This document shows positions 1 through 5,646 of a stretch of 5,646 bases of DNA, one piece after another; the stretch's first letter is position 1; every line of letters starts with the position of its first letter. A model generated the notes under the pieces. It was not told the origin of the DNA. It saw nothing but the letters and a program-made list of their open reading frames with translations, and searched no databases. Source of the DNA: Bacteroidota bacterium (GTDB taxonomy: Bacteria; Bacteroidota; Bacteroidia; 2-12-FULL-35-15); assembly GCA_021413595.1 (NCBI GenBank), contig JAIOQD010000114.1:1-5646 (forward strand). The letters run 5' to 3'. Position numbers and translations under genes: made by a program.

Positions 1-3000
1 CTGCTATCAGGTCGATGGGGGAGGCGCGAACAGAATAAATCGCATTAATTGAAATTTCTGCATCCAACAAATCACCACTCCAAACAATGGTACTGCCGGG
101 ATCAATAATAAATTTCTTTTTTATAACTGATTCCAACGAAACGATATAACTTCCATCATTTAAATTATATGCTCCGGTTAGACTCATTTTACCACTCCGG
201 TCTATTGTGAAATTTAATGCAGCCTCGCCTTTAACAACCAATGAATCACTGGAACTAGGATCCATTAGTAGGCGGAGCGTAGCTTGTTTATCTATTTCTA
301 TGATTGAAGAAATATCAAAGCCTACTAATCCGGATTTTTCCTTTTCTTTTTTATTTTCACCGTAAAGTATCGGGTTAAGTTTTTTCGGGTCCTCAAATTC
401 TACAATATCTTCACCTTTGTCAGTTGAAAGCTTTTTTTCAGGAACAGCAAAAGTAAATGTTGACCCTTTTTTCATTTTTAATTTTGCGTTCACAGTGGGC
501 AATGTCATTGGACCTTTCACATCGATCTTACTATCGATTATCATTCGACCATAAAATTCTTTGTTTTCTTTTGCAGTAGTATTGAATAGCATAAAATCTT
601 TCGTATTCAAATTTAGTTCAAAAACAAAATTTTTAAAGTGTTCCATTTTAACTGCACCATCAATTATGGCAGTGTGTTGGTCAGGATCTAAAATTGTGAA
701 CGTGTTAAAATATATTCCATCTTTTTTTAATTGAACCGTTTCATGTTTCAACTGCAACATGTTATTTAATGCTGCAGGTTTTACAAGTACATTGTTAAAT
801 GTTAATTCACCTGTTACTTCCGGTGATTCAGAAGAGCCTTCTATCAAAAAAAATCCTGTAAGATGTCCTGAGGCTTCCGATATTTTCCCCATTGAAAATG
901 CCTCCACTGTTTTCATTGATAGAGATTGGATGGTTGTTTCTAAATGGATGGAATTATCACCACCCTTAGGAATAAAAAGACCGTTTGCCTTTAGATTGTT
1001 ATCCACACCGGATACATTTACGGCAATATTGAATTTTTCGGTTGTAGGGTTGTCTGCTTTTAAAGATAAATCTCCAATGGGTACTTCGCGGACAATCAAG
1101 TTGCTTATTTTGGCATCTGCAATTATGCCATAAGTATCATTAACCCTTTTGAGTAAAATATTACCGTCAACATTACCTTTAATTAGGCTTGTATCTTTTT
1201 CTATAATTCCTGATATATCATCCAGTTTGAAGTTTTTGATGGCAATATTTAGGTCATCATTAAATTGATCGTGTACAGAAGCAATATTGATTTGACTTTC
1301 TGTTTTATTTATAAAAAGATGATGAATTAAGAAACCTTGTTTTCCAAATTCAATATAATTGTCCGATGCTATATCCCAACGGTCATTCATTAAGTAGAAA
1401 TCATGAGGGTCCAGTAAGAGTTTGTAGTTCTCTTTGTTTTTTACAATTTGAGAACGTATCAAAAGTTTTTTATTTTGGGCCGAATCGATTGAAGATATAT
1501 TTGCAAATATTTTTTTATCAACAAGTTTTCCATCCACAACAAAATTCTCTAATTTGATTTGGGCGTTTAAAATATTTCTGCAAGAAATTTTATAATTCAG
1601 TTCATTTGTATCCGAATTCACATCTACAGCAAGATCTCTGAGCTCAGTTGTTCCGTAAACTATTTTCCTCATAGCTGCACTTAATTTTAATTCGTTTTTC
1701 TGACTATCAAAACTTCCTTTAATTGATCCCGGCTCAAATTCTTTTAATTGTGGAAAAAAGACTTCCGAAACAATTGGGTGATTGTGAAGTTGTATTTCAA
1801 AATTGAAATTATTTTGAACTCTTTCATTTTTTAAGCTGGCGGAATCTGAAAAAGAAAAATAATTATTAATGAATTTGCTCAACTCTTTTGGAAGCGCAGA
1901 AGGAGTGATGGTTCCGGTATATTTTATATCAATAAGCGCACTGCTAACATTTAATTCACTTTTGTTGGGTTCATTTATTGAAGCTAATAAAAATGAATCG
2001 AGAATATGTTTTTTTCCTTCATGCACAATAGTGATGTTTGTTATCCCCGCATTTCCGTTGATTTTATTTGCTGATCCACCCTTTATATCAGAATCTGCTT
2101 TAAAACCTACTCTTATATCATCTTTTGTAAAATTGAGTTTTTGAAGGTTTGCTCCTATAAGGTTCAAATTAAATTTATAGTGTTCTTGTTTGGGGTTTAA
2201 GTTTACAAGTCCATCAAAATCAAAAGCTGCATTTTCATCATCCAGCTTTATTTTTCCATCGAACTCCTGGCCGGTAATATCACCATTTACACTAAGATCA
2301 TGGTATGTGTATTTATTTAAATACATCTGTGATACTTCAATTTTTACCTTTGCTTTGATAGTGTTTTTATCTAAGCCTTGTCCATTAGTTTCAGCAGTTA
2401 GTGATACAGGGCCAAACATTTCTTTGTTTTTTAGTAAACTACCTAAATCAAAAGTTGTAATGTTTACTTTGCTTTTAAAGTTTTCATTTTTATCAATGGT
2501 TGCAAAAAGATTTGCAGATCCATAGCTGGTACTTATTCCAACTGTTGATTCAAAGGATTTTAGTTTCCCTTTAAAAACGATTTGCATACTTATTTTTTCA
2601 GGTAGGTCAATGCTTTTTGGAATTGAAGGGCCCGCCATCATTGCAATATCTTTCTTGCCGGTATATATTTTAAGATTTGGAAAATTAAAATAAGCAGTGT
2701 TTGCATCAGGTAACCCGGCAATAATAAAATCGGTTTTTAAAATTGTACTAACTCCGGTTTGAATTACTACATTTTCCCCTTTGAGGTTATTAACAGGTCC
2801 TGTAATAAGGCCTGAAACATTTGTAGTATTCATTCCGTTTTTAAAAAATGCTTGTTTGATTAGCTGTGGACTGAAATATAAAATATCAGAATTTTGGATG
2901 CTCAGTTTTCTCAGATCGGCATTCACAATCATAAATTGTATTGAATCCTGTAACGATTTTAATGAAGAATATTGCAGTGCCAGATCAGCATTTATGGAAG

Positions 3001-4237
3001 AGTTGCTGGTTTTTATTTTAATTTTTTTTGCTGTTATGGAGTGTTGATCCATACTAAAATCAGTTTCAAATTTTGTTATCTTAAAATTATTTTTTTTATC
3101 CTCGACTCCGAATTTTTTTATTGAAGCTTCCGTTTTATCCGCTGAATATTTTAAATTTTCAGCTTCCAATGTAAGATGTTTATAATCCAAATGAGAGGCA
3201 TCAAATGATTTTTGCATCTCCGGTTTATTCACAACATTATAAGCAAATGCGTTATCATTTAGGTCAATTTTGTTTACAGAAACTTTCCAGTCACTTTGTT
3301 CCTTTAGTGTGTCAGGTAATGTTACTTGTTTTTTAGAAACAGCTTTATCTTTAGTGTTGAATGTAATTTCACTTTTTGCTAAGGCGATCTTTTCTAAGCG
3401 TACTATTTGCTTCTCCAAATCAAGTGTAGCACTTTTTAACTTTAACGTATTAATATTTGTTTTTAGGAATTGTTCGCCAATAGAATCTCCGTAAATAAAA
3501 TTAGTATTGTTTATCTGGATCTTGTTTGCCGTTATTTTTGGCAAAATACTTTCTGATTTTTCTTCTTTTTTCGTTTCGGATTTTTTTATCAGAACACTTG
3601 CTGTTAATCTGTCAATTAATAGTTCGTCAATACTATAAATTGATTGAGCCAAATCGATCTCATCCATTTTTAAGTTTAAATTTGTGAGATCAATAACGGC
3701 ATTTGTACCACCGAAAGCATCATCATAATGTAACTGGATATTTTTGAGATTAATGTTATCAACACCGAATGTCCAACTTGATTTTTTTTCGGGTTTCACT
3801 TTTTCAACCTTGGTAGTATCACTAAAGGCTGTAATAAGGAAATTGTAGTTGAACAGTGTATCCGTTTCAATTCTGGTTACATTTAGATTTACTTCTTCTA
3901 ATGCTAAAGAACTTATATTTATCTTTTTATTTATCAGATCTTTAAATGCTATGTTTACTCTTATTGCACCAACATATAACAAAGTGTCTTTTTTAATATC
4001 TTCCAAATATAGTCCTTCAATAATGACTGATTTTGGGAAAGAAATATTTATTTTTTTTAATTCTACCCTGGTATGAGTTTTATCACTGATGAAGGAAGTA
4101 GCAGCATTAATTACTTTTGTTTGGACGGCAGGAATTTGGATAAGCAAGGCAATGACGATGAATAAAAGCACAATGCTTATCACCACCCACAAAATCAATT
4201 TGAAGATTTTTTTTAAAACCGAAATAGCTTTACCCAT
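1..4237 (-). CDS. tamB: TamB-like translocation/assembly module protein (DUF490), C-terminal end missing
   Basis: The frame is open for 1412 codons from ATG 4237 to the left edge; I read every triplet from 1 to about 3840 and found no stop. Residues 11-33 form one membrane anchor, followed by the family motif QIPAVQ (34-39), FPKSVIIEGLYLED (67-80) and KKDTLL (82-87), as in Bacteroidota TamB. The middle is a long, beta-rich, repetitive stretch with Lys/Glu-rich linkers at about 143-152, 218-230 and 1295-1302. The C-terminal DUF490 signature is clear from about 1190: DGIYF and TILD, then FYGRM, DSKIDVKGPMTLP (about 1235-1247), EDIVEFED, FTIDRSGK (1343-1350), IVWSGD (1384-1389) and AIYSVRASPIDL (1399-1410). 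Family members usually continue for another 150-200 residues, so the full protein is probably near 1600. TamB is an inner-membrane-anchored, periplasm-spanning beta structure linked to outer-membrane protein assembly with TamA/BamA partners and to phospholipid transport to the outer membrane; the exact role in Bacteroidota is less settled. No Shine-Dalgarno is seen and no in-frame ATG lies just upstream. Confidence 0.93.
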   Translation of the reverse strand, partial: MGKAISVLKKIFKLILWVVISIVLLFIVIALLIQIPAVQTKVINAATSFISDKTHTRVELKKINISFPKSVIIEGLYLEDIKKDTLLYVGAIRVNIAFKDLINKKINISSLALEEVNLNVTRIETDTLFNYNFLITAFSDTTKVEKVKPEKKSSWTFGVDNINLKNIQLHYDDAFGGTNAVIDLTNLNLKMDEIDLAQSIYSIDELLIDRLTASVLIKKSETKKEEKSESILPKITANKIQINNTNFIYGDSIGEQFLKTNINTLKLKSATLDLEKQIVRLEKIALAKSEITFNTKDKAVSKKQVTLPDTLKEQSDWKVSVNKIDLNDNAFAYNVVNKPEMQKSFDASHLDYKHLTLEAENLKYSADKTEASIKKFGVEDKKNNFKITKFETDFSMDQHSITAKKIKIKTSNSSINADLALQYSSLKSLQDSIQFMIVNADLRKLSIQNSDILYFSPQLIKQAFFKNGMNTTNVSGLITGPVNNLKGENVVIQTGVSTILKTDFIIAGLPDANTAYFNFPNLKIYTGKKDIAMMAGPSIPKSIDLPEKISMQIVFKGKLKSFESTVGISTSYGSANLFATIDKNENFKSKVNITTFDLGSLLKNKEMFGPVSLTAETNGQGLDKNTIKAKVKIEVSQMYLNKYTYHDLSVNGDITGQEFDGKIKLDDENAAFDFDGLVNLNPKQEHYKFNLNLIGANLQKLNFTKDDIRVGFKADSDIKGGSANKINGNAGITNITIVHEGKKHILDSFLLASINEPNKSELNVSSALIDIKYTGTITPSALPKELSKFINNYFSFSDSASLKNERVQNNFNFEIQLHNHPIVSEVFFPQLKEFEPGSIKGSFDSQKNELKLSAAMRKIVYGTTELRDLAVDVNSDTNELNYKISCRNILNAQIKLENFVVDGKLVDKKIFANISSIDSAQNKKLLIRSQIVKNKENYKLLLDPHDFYLMNDRWDIASDNYIEFGKQGFLIHHLFINKTESQINIASVHDQFNDDLNIAIKNFKLDDISGIIEKDTSLIKGNVDGNILLKRVNDTYGIIADAKISNLIVREVPIGDLSLKADNPTTEKFNIAVNVSGVDNNLKANGLFIPKGGDNSIHLETTIQSLSMKTVEAFSMGKISEASGHLTGFFLIEGSSESPEVTGELTFNNVLVKPAALNNMLQLKHETVQLKKDGIYFNTFTILDPDQHTAIIDGAVKMEHFKNFVFELNLNTKDFMLFNTTAKENKEFYGRMIIDSKIDVKGPMTLPTVNAKLKMKKGSTFTFAVPEKKLSTDKGEDIVEFEDPKKLNPILYGENKKEKEKSGLVGFDISSIIEIDKQATLRLLMDPSSSDSLVVKGEAALNFTIDRSGKMSLTGAYNLNDGSYIVSLESVIKKKFIIDPGSTIVWSGDLLDAEISINAIYSVRASPIDLIA

Positions 4238-4297
4238 TTTATAAAAAATGAATGACTTGATTGTTTATCAAAACATTCATGGAAAATTTTAATTTGC

Positions 4298-4332
4298 CAC
4301 TGATCAACAATTTCTCAGTGTGTTTTTTTTTT
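4298..4332 (+). terminator. Hairpin followed by T10 run between tamB and the sorting-domain gene
   Basis: CACTGA (4298-4303) pairs perfectly with TCAGTG (4315-4320) around an 11-base loop, and is followed on the + strand by TG and ten T (4323-4332). This is the layout of a short intrinsic terminator reading rightward. The T run covers the stop codon of the sorting-domain gene. Reading leftward, the direction of all genes here, the same stem is preceded by an A run and followed only by the weaker mix GCAAATTAAAATTTT, so termination before tamB would be inefficient at best. A six-pair stem is short, and the T run could be chance in such AT-rich DNA. Confidence 0.4.
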
Positions 4333-4867
4333 ATCTATTCAGGTAAATGGTACCCTTGAAAACGCGGGTTCCATTACCTAAATCTAAAATGTAAAAATAA
4401 GTACCGACCGGCAATTCATCACCTCCAACTCTTAATCCCATTTTTGTTTTACCGTCCCAGGTATTCTGGTATCGAACTGTTTCATATATTTTATTTCCCC
4501 AACGATTAAAGATAACAAATGTATTGTTTGGATAATGATCTATTCCTCTAATAACAAAAAAATCATTTATATAATCTCCGTTTGGAGAAAAGCCCTCCGG
4601 AATAAAAAAGTCCCACTCTGTAATAATAGTTTTTTTATCGGGCTGATGAAATCCCTGAGTAAAAAAAATATTCGATGAGGAATAGGTTTCTATCGTTACT
4701 TCACCAATTGTCCATGCCATTGAACCTCCTGGTGCTGAGACATAGGTACCTGCGGAACCGATCACATCCATTGCGATGGATTGAGCATGCAAACCATTCA
4801 GGCCCTTCCAGCCAAATGGCATCAGAAAGAGAAAAAGAGTTGCAACGATATTGATTTTAGTTCTCAT
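4331..4867 (-). CDS. Small secreted protein with T9SS type B (CHU_C, gliding motility-associated) sorting domain
   Basis: This is a complete 178-residue protein. Residues 1 to about 28 look like a signal peptide: basic MRTK, a hydrophobic run, then LHA-QS as a probable cleavage site. Residues about 31-76 hold a module seen at the front of many Bacteroidota secreted proteins: VIGSAG, then WTIGEVTIETYS and FFTQGFHQP (68-76). Residues about 87-178 are a type B sorting domain, recognisable from FIPEGFSPNGDYINDFF (88-104), IFNRWGNKIYE (119-129), TWDGK (136-140), LPVGTYFYILDL (152-163) and the end GTIYLNR. In this family the C-terminal domain directs the protein through the type IX secretion system to the cell surface, often followed by removal or surface anchoring. 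No enzymatic, adhesive or repeat domain is left between signal and sorting domain, so the passenger is only about 55 residues and its role is unknown. The stop codon TAA at 4333-4331 lies inside an A-rich run. The start is preceded by AT-rich sequence without a Shine-Dalgarno motif. Confidence 0.93.
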   Translation of the reverse strand: MRTKINIVATLFLFLMPFGWKGLNGLHAQSIAMDVIGSAGTYVSAPGGSMAWTIGEVTIETYSSSNIFFTQGFHQPDKKTIITEWDFFIPEGFSPNGDYINDFFVIRGIDHYPNNTFVIFNRWGNKIYETVRYQNTWDGKTKMGLRVGGDELPVGTYFYILDLGNGTRVFKGTIYLNR

Positions 4868-4891
4868 CTATATTGAATTTTTTTACAAGTC

Positions 4892-4935
4892 AATTTTTTT
4901 AACGTTCTATTATACTAAATTCTTATAAAAAAATT
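4892..4935. repeat. Perfect 10-bp inverted repeat of AATTTTTTTA in the gap upstream of the sorting-domain gene
   Basis: AATTTTTTTA at 4892-4901 is matched by its reverse complement TAAAAAAATT at 4926-4935, leaving a 24-base loop. A further direct copy of AATTTTTTTA sits at 4876-4885, sixteen bases from the first. The arrangement lies in the 107-bp gap between the collagen-like gene and the sorting-domain gene. It could be bent-DNA or UP-element-like promoter sequence, or a weak A/T-only hairpin at the end of the collagen-like transcript. The sequence match is certain; the function is not. Confidence 0.45.
4909..4914 (-). promoter_or_regulatory. Possible -10-like TATAAT for the sorting-domain gene
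   Basis: On the minus strand TATAAT reads from 4914 to 4909, about 42 bases upstream of the ATG at 4867, between the A/T tracts. There is no convincing -35 partner, and the Bacteroidota consensus (TTG at about -33, TAnnTTTG at about -7) is not found in this gap. In DNA this AT-rich a hexamer match is weak evidence. Confidence 0.15.
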
Positions 4936-4974
4936 TGCCATGTTCAGTACCTCAAAACAAATGCCTCTTGAAAA

Positions 4975-5646
<672 letters not shown>

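Noticed and set aside
759..4076. Several + strand open frames of 63-124 residues (for example 759-1133, 1869-2144, 2190-2525, 3849-4076)
   Set aside because: All lie opposite the tamB frame, which is uninterrupted and has family motifs at both ends; their translations show no recognisable domains.
4238..4297. Bacteroidota-type promoter (TTG and TAnnTTTG) for tamB
   Set aside because: The nearest match, ATGTTTTG on the minus strand, fails at the conserved TA and has no well-spaced TTG partner.
4925..4974. Intrinsic terminator right after the collagen-like gene
   Set aside because: Only a five-pair ATTTG/CAAAT stem with a loop of about 20 bases precedes the T run on the minus strand; too weak to call.

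Overview
The window is AT-rich and codes entirely on the minus strand. It comes from a member of the Bacteroidota. Two protein features support this independently. One is a type IX secretion (T9SS) type B sorting domain, the 'gliding motility-associated C-terminal' family. The other is a very long TamB/DUF490 protein whose N-terminal and C-terminal motifs are the Bacteroidota form. Start codons are preceded by A/T-rich sequence without a Shine-Dalgarno motif, which is usual for that phylum. I cannot name a genus from the sequence.

Reading in the direction of transcription (right to left) there are three genes. First, at 5646-4975, is the 3' part of a collagen-like gene whose 5' end is outside the window. 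It has a Pro-free Gly-Ser-Thr/Gly-Asn-Thr repeat tract followed by a BclA-type C-terminal domain (the TNF/C1q-like trimerising head best known from Bacillus exosporium proteins). Second, at 4867-4331, is a small complete secreted protein made of a signal peptide, a short module common in Bacteroidota and a T9SS type B sorting domain. Third, from 4237 to the left edge, is most of a tamB gene: 1412 codons without a stop, with the C-terminal end missing.

The gaps between genes are 107 bp and 93 bp. The first holds three A7/T7 tracts, two of which form a perfect 10-bp inverted repeat. The second holds a 6-bp-stem hairpin followed by a T10 run on the + strand. No RNA gene, mobile element or CRISPR array was seen. 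All + strand open frames are shadows of the minus-strand genes.

The common theme is the cell envelope: a trimeric fibre-like surface protein, a T9SS-exported surface protein, and an inner-membrane-anchored periplasm-spanning protein. I see no direct evidence that the three work as one system. The most interesting item is the collagen/BclA-type protein in a Bacteroidota setting, with a repeat array that shows signs of recent 54-bp duplication.
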